This document shows positions 8,807 to 16,409 of a stretch of DNA of 40,898 nt, one piece after another. Origin of the DNA: Rhodobiaceae bacterium (GTDB lineage Bacteria > Pseudomonadota > Alphaproteobacteria > Rhizobiales > JAKPQE01); assembly GCA_028278505.1 (NCBI GenBank), contig JANQEG010000057.1:1-40898 (forward strand). Direction: 5' to 3'. The position numbers and the translations under genes were made by a program. The notes beneath the pieces were generated by a model. It did not search any database, was not told where the DNA came from, and saw nothing but the letters and a program-made list of their open reading frames with translations. Positions within the stretch are counted from its first letter, which is position 1, and every line of letters starts with the position of its first letter.

Positions 8807-9133
8807 TCAGAACGGCAGCTTCATGCCGGGCGGGATCGGCAGCCCCTCGGTCATTTCCTTCATCTTCTCCTGCACCGCCTGTTCGACCAGGCGGCGGGCG
8901 TCGTTGACCGCGGCAATCACCAGGTCTTCGAGGATTTCGATCTCGTCCGGATTGGCGAGGCTCGGGTCGATCTTCATGCCGACGAGCTCGTTCTTGCCGT
9001 TGAGCGTCGCGGTCACGAGCCCGCCGCCGGCCTGGCCATCGACCTCAAGCGCATTGGCCTCTTCCTGTATTTTCGACATGCGGGCCTGCAGTTCCTGGGC
9101 CTGCTTCATGATCTTTCCCAAATCACGCATCAT
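8807..9133 (-). CDS. ybaB: YbaB/EbfC nucleoid-associated protein
   Basis: A small DNA-binding protein of 108 residues. The N-terminal helix LGKIMKQAQELQARMSKIQ, the GGGLVTATLNGKNELVGMKI sheet, and ILEDLVIAAVNDARRLVEQ are hallmarks of the family. It ends in a short proline/glycine-rich tail. The role is nucleoid association and modulation of gene expression; exact targets are unknown. It starts 42 bp after the dnaX stop, in the conserved dnaX-ybaB-recR order. Two adjacent ATG codons (9133, 9130) are both possible starts. Confidence 0.95.
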   Translation of the reverse strand: MMRDLGKIMKQAQELQARMSKIQEEANALEVDGQAGGGLVTATLNGKNELVGMKIDPSLANPDEIEILEDLVIAAVNDARRLVEQAVQEKMKEMTEGLPIPPGMKLPF

Positions 9134-9175
9134 TATGGCTGTCCTCGTCGGTGCGTTTTGCCGCGTCCGGGCCGG

Positions 9176-10948
9176 TCATTGCGGCCCGTCGTCAAATCCG
9201 TCTGCGTCCTCGCTTGCGTCATCGTCGGAACCGGCCGGATCGTCGCCGCCGGTAACCCGGACATCGACGATCTCGGCGCCCGGGAATTGGTCCAGCACCG
9301 CCGCCACCAGCGGATCGGTGCGGGCATCCGATTTCAACCGGGTCTTTTCCGCCGCAGTGCTTTCGGCAAGCGTCGGCTGGCCCGCCTCCGTCGACACCGA
9401 GACCATCCAGCGGGTGCCGGTCCAATCGGCAAGCCTGTTCGACAGGTCGTGGACGAGGCTCGCCGGCGCGTCCCCGGTCAGCGCCAGTTCGATGCGTCCC
9501 GGCTCGAAGCGGACGAGCCGCACATTGCGCTCCAGCGCGAATTTCAGCGGCAGATCGCGCCGCTCGGCGGCCAGCGCGACGACATCCTCAAACCGTGCAA
9601 GCGCGATCGGTCGCGGCGCGGGTTCAGCCCGGGGTTCCGGGGCGGCGTCGACCCGCGGCGCCGGTGCGGCAGCGACCGATCGGGTCGCGCGCGGGCTTTC
9701 GGGGGCGGCAGCCGGCGCTGCGGCCGGCGCAGCCGCAGCGGCCGTTTGGTCGCCGCCCTCGCGTATGGCCTTCAAAGCCTCCTCCGGGCTCGGCATGTCG
9801 GCCGCATAGCAGAGCCTGACCAGCACCATATCGGCGGCGGCCAGGGGCTTGGGCGAAGTCTGGACTTCCGCGATCCCCTTCAACAGCATCTGCCAGGCCC
9901 GCGACAGCACCTTGATTGACAGCCGGCCGGCGAATTCGCGGCCGCGATTGCGCTCCTCCTCGGCCAGCGTCCGGTCTTCGGCGAGCGCCGGGGCCAGCTT
10001 CATCCGCGTCACCAGGTGGACGAATTCGGCAAGCTCGGTGAGAACGACCGCCGGATCGGCACCGATATCGTGCAGCGCCGACAGCGCATCGAGCGCCGCC
10101 GCCGCCTCGCCGGCCATGATTTTTTCGAAGAGGTCGATGATGCGGCCGTGATCGGCAAGCCCGAGCATGTCGCCGAGGCTTGCCGTCGTTATCGGGCCAT
10201 CACCATGGGAGATGGCCTGATCGAGCAGCGAAAGCGCGTCGCGCACCGAGCCCTCGCTGGCGCGGGCAATCGCGGCAAGTGCCTCGTCGTCGACTTCCAC
10301 CGCCTCGGCCTCGGCGATGCCGCGCAGATGGGCGACGATGGCGGCGGCATCGACCCGGCGCAGGTCGAAACGCTGGCAGCGCGACAGCACCGTTACCGGA
10401 ACTTTGCGGATCTCGGTCGTCGCAAAGACGAATTTGACGTGTTCCGGCGGCTCCTCAAGCGTCTTCAACAGGCCGTTGAAGGCCTGCGTCGACAGCATGT
10501 GCACCTCGTCGATGATGTAAACCTTGTAGCGCGCCGAGACCGGCCGATAGCGGACCGAATCGATGATCTCGCGGATGTCGTTGATGCCGGTATGGGAGGC
10601 GGCGTCCATCTCGAGCACATCGACATGGCGCGATTCCATGATCGACGGGCAGTGCTCGCCGAGCTCCGGCATGTCGATCGTCGGACCGGTGTCTTCGCCG
10701 GGCCGGGAATAGTTGAGGGCGCGGGCGATGATCCGCGCGGTCGTCGTCTTGCCGACGCCGCGCACGCCGGTCAGCATGTAGGCCTGGGCGATGCGGCCGG
10801 TCTCGAACGCATTCGTCAGCGTCCGCACCATCGCCTCCTGGCCGATCAAATCGTCGAAGCTTTGCGGCCGGTATTTGCGGGCGAGAACGCGGTAGCCGGT
10901 CACCGTCCCGGCCTCGCCGCTGCCGTGCTCGCGCCTGTCGGTGGTCAT
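9176..10948 (-). CDS. dnaX: DNA polymerase III subunits gamma/tau
   Basis: The clamp-loader ATPase of the replisome, 590 residues. Walker A is GVRGVGKTTTARI, Walker B is VYIIDEVHMLS, sensor-1 region FVFATTEIRKVPVTVLSRCQ and the SRC arginine finger are present. The four-cysteine zinc module seen in enterobacterial DnaX is absent: between Walker A and the DEVH region only one cysteine (GEHC) remains, as in other alphaproteobacteria. An alanine/proline-rich linker precedes the C-terminal tau domain. I see no A-rich slippery site for the gamma frameshift. The start at 10948 has AGGGAG just upstream; longer starts would run into the ffs RNA. Confidence 0.95.
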   Translation of the reverse strand: MTTDRREHGSGEAGTVTGYRVLARKYRPQSFDDLIGQEAMVRTLTNAFETGRIAQAYMLTGVRGVGKTTTARIIARALNYSRPGEDTGPTIDMPELGEHCPSIMESRHVDVLEMDAASHTGINDIREIIDSVRYRPVSARYKVYIIDEVHMLSTQAFNGLLKTLEEPPEHVKFVFATTEIRKVPVTVLSRCQRFDLRRVDAAAIVAHLRGIAEAEAVEVDDEALAAIARASEGSVRDALSLLDQAISHGDGPITTASLGDMLGLADHGRIIDLFEKIMAGEAAAALDALSALHDIGADPAVVLTELAEFVHLVTRMKLAPALAEDRTLAEEERNRGREFAGRLSIKVLSRAWQMLLKGIAEVQTSPKPLAAADMVLVRLCYAADMPSPEEALKAIREGGDQTAAAAAPAAAPAAAPESPRATRSVAAAPAPRVDAAPEPRAEPAPRPIALARFEDVVALAAERRDLPLKFALERNVRLVRFEPGRIELALTGDAPASLVHDLSNRLADWTGTRWMVSVSTEAGQPTLAESTAAEKTRLKSDARTDPLVAAVLDQFPGAEIVDVRVTGGDDPAGSDDDASEDADGFDDGPQ

Positions 10949-11006
10949 TTCGCTCCCTGTCGGCGATCGGAATGCCGCGCCGCCGGCCGGCAACGAACTC
11001 CGAGGT

Positions 11007-11101
11007 GGGAGGCTGAACGGCGACCCGGTCTCGTCTCGTTGGGGCTGCTTCCTTCCGGACCTGACCCGGTTGGCGAGCGAGCCGTCCGCTGCCAACCTCC
11101 C
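11007..11101 (-). ncRNA. ffs: signal recognition particle 4.5S RNA
   Basis: The minus strand holds the universal SRP domain IV signature, GGTCAGGTCCGGAAGGAAGC, at about 11043-11066, with flanking complementary arms (GCTCGCTCG and CGAGACGAG). The ends pair as GGGAGG (11101-11096) with CCTCCC (11012-11007), giving a 95-nt hairpin of normal bacterial size. The RNA binds Ffh and directs co-translational membrane targeting. It lies just upstream of dnaX in the same direction, a widely conserved linkage. The exact 5' and 3' ends are estimated from the terminal helix. Confidence 0.93.
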
Positions 11102-11182
11102 GAAGCCACCATATCACAGGCGCTGCGGCAAAACGCAAGGGTCGAGTGCAGCCCGGCGTCGCAGGCCGGATCGTGACGCCGG

Positions 11183-13069
11183 TTACTGCGGCAAATCGTC
11201 GATTGCCCCGCCATGGGGCGTCTTCTCCCACAGCGACGGCGCCCGCCAGAACTGCCAGACGGCGCGATAGGCGGCGATCGACATCAGCACCCAATAGACC
11301 GGCAGCCACACCAGCTGCCGGGCGAGCCCGCCGGCGCGGCGGCGCATGAGCCCGGTCACCGCGAGCGCGATGCCGCCGGCATAGCCGGCGGCGAGATTGA
11401 AGCCGTTGACGCCCAGAAGCGCGGTGCCGAATACCCCGGAAAGCTCCAGGATCTCGGCCAGTTCGATCAGCGTCAGCGCGACAATGACCAAAAACACCGG
11501 ATGGATGAGGGCCGACAGTATCGGCCCGCCGATGATCACCTGGAAGGCGAGGAAATCGCGCAGGCCCAGATCGCGGTAGAGCCGGCGCGGGTCCCGCATA
11601 TGCACCGACCAGGTCTGCATCCAGCCCTTGAACCATCGCGTCCGCTGCTTGAGCCAGTCGGTGAAGCGGGCCGGCGGCTCCTCCAGCGTATCCGAGGCGA
11701 TGACATCGGCACGATAGCCGAAGCGGGCCAGGCGAATGCCGATATCGGCGTCCTCGGTGACGTTGTTCGGGTCCCAGCCGCCGATCTGCCGCAACACGTC
11801 GCGGCGGAAATGGTTGGAGGTACCGCCGAGCGGCAGCGGCAGGCGCAGCCGCGCCAGGAACGGCAGCAGGGTGAAGAACAGACCGGCATATTCGGCCGTG
11901 AACTGCCGCGCCAGAAAATGGCCGTTGGGCGGATCGACGACGAGGCGCGCCTGAACGCAGCCGAGTCCGGCGCCGCCGCGGCGGAAGGCGGCGAGCGCGC
12001 GGCGCAACTGGTCCGGCGCCGGCCGGTCCTCGGCATCGTAGACGACGACGTAGCGGCCGCGGGCGAGCGGCAGCGCAAAGGAGAGCGCCTTCGGCTTGGT
12101 CCGCGGCTCGGACGCCGGCACGATGGCGGTTTCGAACGGCGGTCCGAGCTTGAGCGCATCGATGGCGGCCCGGGTCTCGACATCGTCGGCCTCGACGATC
12201 AGCTTGATGTCGAGCTTCTCCGGCGGATAGTCGAGGCGCCGCAACGCCGTGATCAGGCCGGCGACCATACCGGCCTCGCGGTAGAGCGGGACGAGAAGGC
12301 TGTAGACCGGAAGCCCGGCATCGCCGGCAAGCGGCGCCGACAACCGATCCGTCGGCGGTGCGATCGCCGCGGCGAGCCGCAGCGACACGATGGCCAGGAA
12401 CGGCACCGCCAGCGCGATGTTGAGCGCCACCGGCACCGCCAGCGGAAAGAGCGCCCAGATTGCGGCGATGGTGGTGAGCGCGGCGAGGGCCGCGACTGCG
12501 CTTTGCCAGCCACCGACGAAGCGGGCGGACAGTTTCGGATAGCGCGCGGCGAGCCCGGTGCGGGCGCGATCGGTGAGCTCGGTCGAAAACGCGGCGACGA
12601 GGCCGGATCTGATCGCAGAGGGCGTGGTGATGCGCAGGGAATGCTTGATCTGCGGATGGGCGGCGACAAGCTCGGCGAGGCGGCCGACACCGGCGCCTTC
12701 CGGGGCAAGGGCGACCAGACGGCCGAACGCCGTCTCGCCGATTTCGGCCAGCCGGATGCGGTCGATCGCCGCCAGCGCGAAGGCGCTCGGCCGGACCGCG
12801 CCGACGACAGCGTCCGGCTCGACGAAAGGAAGATCAAGTGCTGCGGCGAGCTGCCGGTAATAGTCGGCCTCGCCGATGATGCCGCTGGCGATCAGGATCG
12901 CTGCCGGCTCGGCCCCGGTCACCCGCGCCCGACGCGTCGCGGCGGCAAGCACGCGCGCATCGATGCCGGCGGCGAGGAAGGCGATATCGGCGGGAAGCGT
13001 GGCCTCGGCCGCCGGCCTGATGTCATCAGGCAAGCGGTGGACAGACGCCCCCGCCCGCGCTACTGACAC
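11183..13069 (-). CDS. membrane GT2 glycosyltransferase with N-terminal MshEN/GSPII_E-like domain
   Basis: An integral-membrane family 2 glycosyltransferase of 628 residues. Residues about 35-140 resemble the small MshEN-type domain of type II secretion ATPases (GIIGEADYYRQLAAALDLPF). Two membrane segments lie at about 187-235. The catalytic GT-A domain follows, with VYDAEDRP (345-348 as DxxD), TEDAD (438-442) and QRTRW (475-479), the D,D,D,QxxRW set of processive synthases. About three to four membrane segments close the protein. The start appears to be GTG at 13069. Relatives such as XagB act in polysaccharide or glycolipid assembly; the sugar and product here are unknown. It stands alone on the minus strand, upstream of ffs. 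Confidence 0.85.
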   Translation of the reverse strand: MSVARAGASVHRLPDDIRPAAEATLPADIAFLAAGIDARVLAAATRRARVTGAEPAAILIASGIIGEADYYRQLAAALDLPFVEPDAVVGAVRPSAFALAAIDRIRLAEIGETAFGRLVALAPEGAGVGRLAELVAAHPQIKHSLRITTPSAIRSGLVAAFSTELTDRARTGLAARYPKLSARFVGGWQSAVAALAALTTIAAIWALFPLAVPVALNIALAVPFLAIVSLRLAAAIAPPTDRLSAPLAGDAGLPVYSLLVPLYREAGMVAGLITALRRLDYPPEKLDIKLIVEADDVETRAAIDALKLGPPFETAIVPASEPRTKPKALSFALPLARGRYVVVYDAEDRPAPDQLRRALAAFRRGGAGLGCVQARLVVDPPNGHFLARQFTAEYAGLFFTLLPFLARLRLPLPLGGTSNHFRRDVLRQIGGWDPNNVTEDADIGIRLARFGYRADVIASDTLEEPPARFTDWLKQRTRWFKGWMQTWSVHMRDPRRLYRDLGLRDFLAFQVIIGGPILSALIHPVFLVIVALTLIELAEILELSGVFGTALLGVNGFNLAAGYAGGIALAVTGLMRRRAGGLARQLVWLPVYWVLMSIAAYRAVWQFWRAPSLWEKTPHGGAIDDLPQ

Positions 13070-13202
13070 ATCGCGCGCGGCACCTCCGGCGCCGATATCG
13101 ACCTGATCGTGGCTGATTGATGCCCCCAGCGGTCAGCGGATCGGAATCATCGGGTCCGGTTGCAAGGCCAGGGCCGCAACCGTTTCGAGGCTACACAACT
13201 AG

Positions 13203-14105
13203 ATGGTTGCGCGAAATAGCTTTTTTGCTTTTTTTACCGGCTGCAAGCGGCGGTTTCCAGCCGACGTTTTCGCAACCATCGCATTGGCGCTTTTCGTCGT
13301 GCTTTCGCCGCTGTCGCTTGCTGCCGCCGATGCCCAGGAAAGCGTTACGATTCCCAATTTCTGGGATCCGAAGCGGCATGTCGACACGCCGCGCACCGAT
13401 GCGATCCCGTCGATCCGGTTTCTGACCACCGACGATTTCCCGCCGTTCAACTTCATTGATACGCACGGCCGGCTGGCCGGCTTCCACATCGATCTCGCCC
13501 GCGCGCTCTGCGCCGAATTCAAGATCAACTGCACGATCCAGGCGCGGCCCTTCGACGATCTCATCGACGCCCTTGCCGAGGGTCATGGCGACGCGGTCAT
13601 TGCCGGCATCTCGCCGGACCGGACCGAGCGCGGCCGGGTCGAGTTCAGTGATTTCTATATGCGGCTGCCGGCGCGGTTCGTCGCCGGCCGTCCCGACGCC
13701 GCCATGGCGATTTCGCCGGAGGGGCTTGCCGGCGTCCCCGTCGCCGTCGTTGCCCGCACCGCCCACGAGGCCTATCTGACGGCGTTTTTTAAGGAGGCCG
13801 ACATCCGGCCGATGCGCACGGTCGACGACATCCGCGCCGCCCTGAAGGCCGGCGAGGTAAAACTCTTTTTCGCCGACGGGCTGTCATCGAGCTTCTGGAT
13901 CGCCGGTGCCGATTCGGACAATTGCTGCGCGTTTGCCGGCGGCCCCTATCTGGAGCCGCGCTATTTCGGCAACGGCTTTTCGATCGCCGTCAACCGCGGC
14001 AACGGCATGCTGCGCGGCATTCTCGACTACGGCCTGCGCCGGCTTTACGAAAAGGGCGTCTTCGCCGAACTCTATCTGCGCTATTTTCCGGTCGGATTTT
14101 ATTGA
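13203..14105 (+). CDS. periplasmic solute-binding protein, family 3 (orphan)
   Basis: A 300-residue exported protein of the SBP_bac_3 type. A hydrophobic signal segment (VFATIALALFVVLSPLSLAAADAQES split around residue 42) ends in an AxA-like site. The mature start RFLTTDDFPPFNFIDTHGRL is the typical ligand-binding opening, with LAGFHIDLARALCAEF following. Family members bind amino acids or other polar solutes for ABC importers, but no permease or ATPase gene lies next to it; it could serve a distant transporter. It is followed 27 bp later by a phosphatidyltransferase gene. Confidence 0.82.
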   Translation: MVARNSFFAFFTGCKRRFPADVFATIALALFVVLSPLSLAAADAQESVTIPNFWDPKRHVDTPRTDAIPSIRFLTTDDFPPFNFIDTHGRLAGFHIDLARALCAEFKINCTIQARPFDDLIDALAEGHGDAVIAGISPDRTERGRVEFSDFYMRLPARFVAGRPDAAMAISPEGLAGVPVAVVARTAHEAYLTAFFKEADIRPMRTVDDIRAALKAGEVKLFFADGLSSSFWIAGADSDNCCAFAGGPYLEPRYFGNGFSIAVNRGNGMLRGILDYGLRRLYEKGVFAELYLRYFPVGFY

Positions 14106-14132
14106 GGCCGCGCCTACGCGACGGACCCGACC

Positions 14133-14738
14133 ATGCTCGATGCCTATCTGCGCCCGTTGATCGACCGGCCGCTCAACGCCGCCGGGCGAGGACTGGCGAA
14201 AGCCGGGATTGGCGCCGATACGGTCACTTTGGCGGGCTTTGCCGCCGGCATGGCCGCGGCCATCGCCATCGCCAATGGCGCGTTTGCCCTCGGGGCGGTG
14301 CTGATTGTGCTCAACCGGCTCGCCGACGGGCTCGACGGCGCGGTCGCGCGGGCGACCGTCAAGACCGACCGCGGCGGCTATCTCGACATCGTGCTCGACT
14401 TCATTTTTTACGGCGCTGTGCCGCTCGGTTTCATCTTCGCCGATCCCGCGCAAAACGCCGTTCCGGGCGCGGTGCTGCTCTTTGTCTTTTATGCCAATGG
14501 CGCGAGCTTCCTCGCCTTTGCCATCATGGCCGCCAAGCACGGGCTGGAAAACACGCGGCAAGGCTCGAAATCGCTCTATTTCACCGGCGGTCTCGCCGAA
14601 GGCACCGAGACGATCGCCGTCCTCCTCGCCATGTGCCTCTTTCCGTCCGCCTTCCCCTGGCTCGCCTATGGCTTTGCCTTAATCACCGCGGTGACGACCG
14701 TGTCGCGGGTGCTGCTGGCGTGGCAGACGTTTCGGTAG
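14133..14738 (+). CDS. CDP-alcohol phosphatidyltransferase
   Basis: A 201-residue inner-membrane enzyme that joins a CDP-activated lipid or alcohol to an alcohol. The catalytic motif is complete: DGAVAR, seven residues, then GGYLDIVLDF, matching DGx2ARx7-8Gx3Dx3D. Around five to six membrane segments surround it. Whether the product is a glycerophospholipid (phosphatidylglycerophosphate, phosphatidylcholine) or another lipid cannot be told; the sequence does not look like housekeeping PgsA. It is close behind the solute-binding gene on the same strand and converges with the DUF411 gene, 9 bp away. Confidence 0.87.
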   Translation: MLDAYLRPLIDRPLNAAGRGLAKAGIGADTVTLAGFAAGMAAAIAIANGAFALGAVLIVLNRLADGLDGAVARATVKTDRGGYLDIVLDFIFYGAVPLGFIFADPAQNAVPGAVLLFVFYANGASFLAFAIMAAKHGLENTRQGSKSLYFTGGLAEGTETIAVLLAMCLFPSAFPWLAYGFALITAVTTVSRVLLAWQTFR

Positions 14739-14747
14739 AGGACTTGG

Positions 14748-15188
14748 TCAATACCGGTTGAAGACGGCGGTTTCGCCATTGCGCGAAAAGGTGAGCACCT
14801 CGTAGGCATCGAATTGCCCGTTCTCCATGCCCGGCGAACCGGACGGCATGCCGGGGACGGCGAGGCCGCCGACCTTCGGCCGTTCTTGCAAGAGCCGCTT
14901 GACGTCGGGCGCCGGGACGTGACCCTCGATGATATATCCATCGACGGTGGCGGTATGGCAGGACTGCAGCTTTTCCGGAATGCCGGCCTGGCGCTTGACG
15001 ACATCCAGATCTTCGATCTCCCGGACATCGACCTCGAAGCCGGCCTCTTCCATGTGCCTGACCCAATTGCCGCAGCATCCGCACCAGGGCGTTTTCCACA
15101 CCGTCATGGTCTGCGGCCCCTCGGCGAGCGACACGGTCGCCGAGAAGAAAAGGGTGACGATCATTGCCAGGAGACCCGCTCTCTGCAT
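14748..15188 (-). CDS. DUF411 metal-binding periplasmic protein
   Basis: A 146-residue secreted protein. The N-terminal MQRAGLLAMIVTLFFSATVS looks like a signal peptide. The DUF411 core shows TVWKTPWCGCCGNWVRHME (Cys36, Cys38, Cys39 in thioredoxin-like order) and SCHTATVDGYIIEGHVPA with Cys77, His78 and His90. Family members occur with copper or heavy-metal resistance genes; direct function is uncertain. The ATG at 15188 is supported by GGAGAGGAT upstream; a longer frame from 15329 lacks support. It is a single gene, convergent with the phosphatidyltransferase. Confidence 0.88.
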   Translation of the reverse strand: MQRAGLLAMIVTLFFSATVSLAEGPQTMTVWKTPWCGCCGNWVRHMEEAGFEVDVREIEDLDVVKRQAGIPEKLQSCHTATVDGYIIEGHVPAPDVKRLLQERPKVGGLAVPGMPSGSPGMENGQFDAYEVLTFSRNGETAVFNRY

Positions 15189-15221
15189 CACATCCTCTCC
15201 AATGCTGAGCATTTGTGCTTT

Positions 15222-15239
15222 TGCGACGATTTTATCGCA
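15222..15239. promoter_or_regulatory. inverted repeat upstream of the DUF411 gene
   Basis: TGCGA at 15222-15226 and TCGCA at 15235-15239 form a 5-bp inverted repeat with an 8-base AT-rich spacer, 34 to 51 bases ahead of the DUF411 start. It could be an operator for a metal regulator or chance. It does not resemble a CueR site. Confidence 0.3.
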
Positions 15240-15445
15240 CCGCCTGCGCGACCCGTCGAGAAACGATAACGTGATCGTCGGAAATCGGGCACAGAGGCAG
15301 TGCTTTAGCAATGCGTAGCGTACCAACAAAAGATCGATGAACCCATTCCCGAACGGTGCGTTACGCCGTTGACACGGCTAACGCAGCCTATGTTTGCACA
15401 CCACCGGTCAACAGAGTCCGGCGGAGTCCAGTTCACGGTGTCCCG

Positions 15446-15967
15446 CTATTCGGCAACAAGCTTCCGGATGGTGGCTATGGGAAGGAACAGGCGGCGTTCG
15501 TTGTCGACAAAGCGGCGGAACCCGTATTTCTGATAGAAGGCGGCCGCCGCCTCGTCGCGGGCATCGACGATCAGGGCCTGCATTGCGAGAACTTCACTTG
15601 CCAGGCAGATACGGTTGAGGGCGTCCATCAGCAGATACGCACCCAGACCACGTTTCTTATGCGTTTCGTTGATGGCCAAGCGGCCCAGCAACACCGCCGG
15701 AACGGGATAGTGCGGCAAGCGCTTAGCGGTGTCCTCAGGCAAGGTATCTCTTTGGAAGCTGGCGGCGCTCAGGCTGTAATAGCCGGCGACTGCGCTGGAG
15801 TTCCGGTCAAGGGCCACGAAAACCCGGGCGACATCGCGCTTTACGTCTTGCGATGCGAAGTCCCGGATATATCGATCGAGTTCCGGGGCGCCGCAGGAGA
15901 AGGCGGCGCGATCATGAACCTTACCGTTGAGCGGCACGACGCGCCAATCCGCATCCGCCGCCGTCAT
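15446..15967 (-). CDS. TacT-like GNAT toxin of a type II toxin-antitoxin pair
   Basis: A 173-residue GNAT acetyltransferase. HDRAAFSCGAPELDRYIRDF is the typical N-terminus of TacT/AtaT-like toxins, LINETHKKRGLGAYLL-type sequence (here LAINETHKKRGLGAYLL) is the acetyl-CoA loop, and AFYQKYGFRRF carries the conserved tyrosine. Known relatives acetylate the amino group of charged tRNAs and halt translation. It overlaps the upstream DUF1778 gene by four bases (ATGA), so the two are coupled. No truncation or damage seen; the specific tRNA target is unknown. Confidence 0.85.
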   Translation of the reverse strand: MTAADADWRVVPLNGKVHDRAAFSCGAPELDRYIRDFASQDVKRDVARVFVALDRNSSAVAGYYSLSAASFQRDTLPEDTAKRLPHYPVPAVLLGRLAINETHKKRGLGAYLLMDALNRICLASEVLAMQALIVDARDEAAAAFYQKYGFRRFVDNERRLFLPIATIRKLVAE

Positions 15968-16245
15968 TCATTGGCCGCCCTGTAGCGCTTGAACGCCTTG
16001 CGCAGCGCGGTGTTCGGCTTCGGCGGATTGGTCAGGGCATCGTAAAAGACCGTCCAATCCGGACCGGAAAGCGTAACGACCTCGTTTTCCTCGATGATCC
16101 GCTCGGCCTCTTCCATCGCGGTCGAGAGCACGAACTGGCTGAGCGTCTTATGGCGATAGCTGGCGGCGCGCTGCAACATGCCCTTGGTTTCGGCGTCGAG
16201 GCGCACCTGCAGCCGCTCGTGTTTGGCCTCATTCGCGTTTTTCAC
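15964..16245 (-). CDS. DUF1778/TacA-like ribbon-helix-helix antitoxin
   Basis: A 93-residue protein read ahead of the GNAT toxin. ERLQVRLDAETKGMLQRAA is the ribbon-helix-helix opening and SQFVLSTAMEEAERIIEENE the second helix, as in DUF1778 antitoxins. The C-terminal half, ending KAFKRYRAANE, would wrap the toxin. I place the start at the GTG at 16245 because GGAGAAA lies 6-12 bases upstream; an ATG at 16308 would add 21 residues lying in the probable promoter. It probably represses its own operon through the inverted repeat at 16283-16301. Confidence 0.83.
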   Translation of the reverse strand: MKNANEAKHERLQVRLDAETKGMLQRAASYRHKTLSQFVLSTAMEEAERIIEENEVVTLSGPDWTVFYDALTNPPKPNTALRKAFKRYRAANE

Positions 16246-16274
16246 GGGCTTTTCTCCAGTTTGATTTCTCTTCT

Positions 16275-16308
16275 CATATAATGTACTTACGAATGGAGTA
16301 CGATTCAA
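16275..16308 (-). promoter_or_regulatory. candidate TacAT promoter with embedded operator
   Basis: On the minus strand TTGAAT (16308-16303) and TACATT (16285-16280) are 17 bases apart, a plausible sigma-70 promoter. Between and overlapping them is the inverted repeat GTACT-N9-AGTAC (16283-16287 and 16297-16301). RHH antitoxins usually bind such repeats across their own promoters, so this is a good autoregulatory operator candidate. Confidence 0.45.
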
Positions 16309-16409
16309 GCAAGCTTACGTTAGCCGCAGGGTGTAACGCTCCGATAATGTCCCTATTCTCAGCCACCGATAGCGGTGCGATACGCTTGCGCTTGGCACCC
16401 TACAACAAC

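Noticed and set aside
9176-10948. Programmed frameshift producing a short gamma form of DnaX
   Set aside because: No A-rich slippery heptamer with a following hairpin was seen in the C-terminal half.
11213-13066. 617-codon plus-strand open frame
   Set aside because: Exactly opposite the glycosyltransferase gene, whose catalytic motifs are intact.
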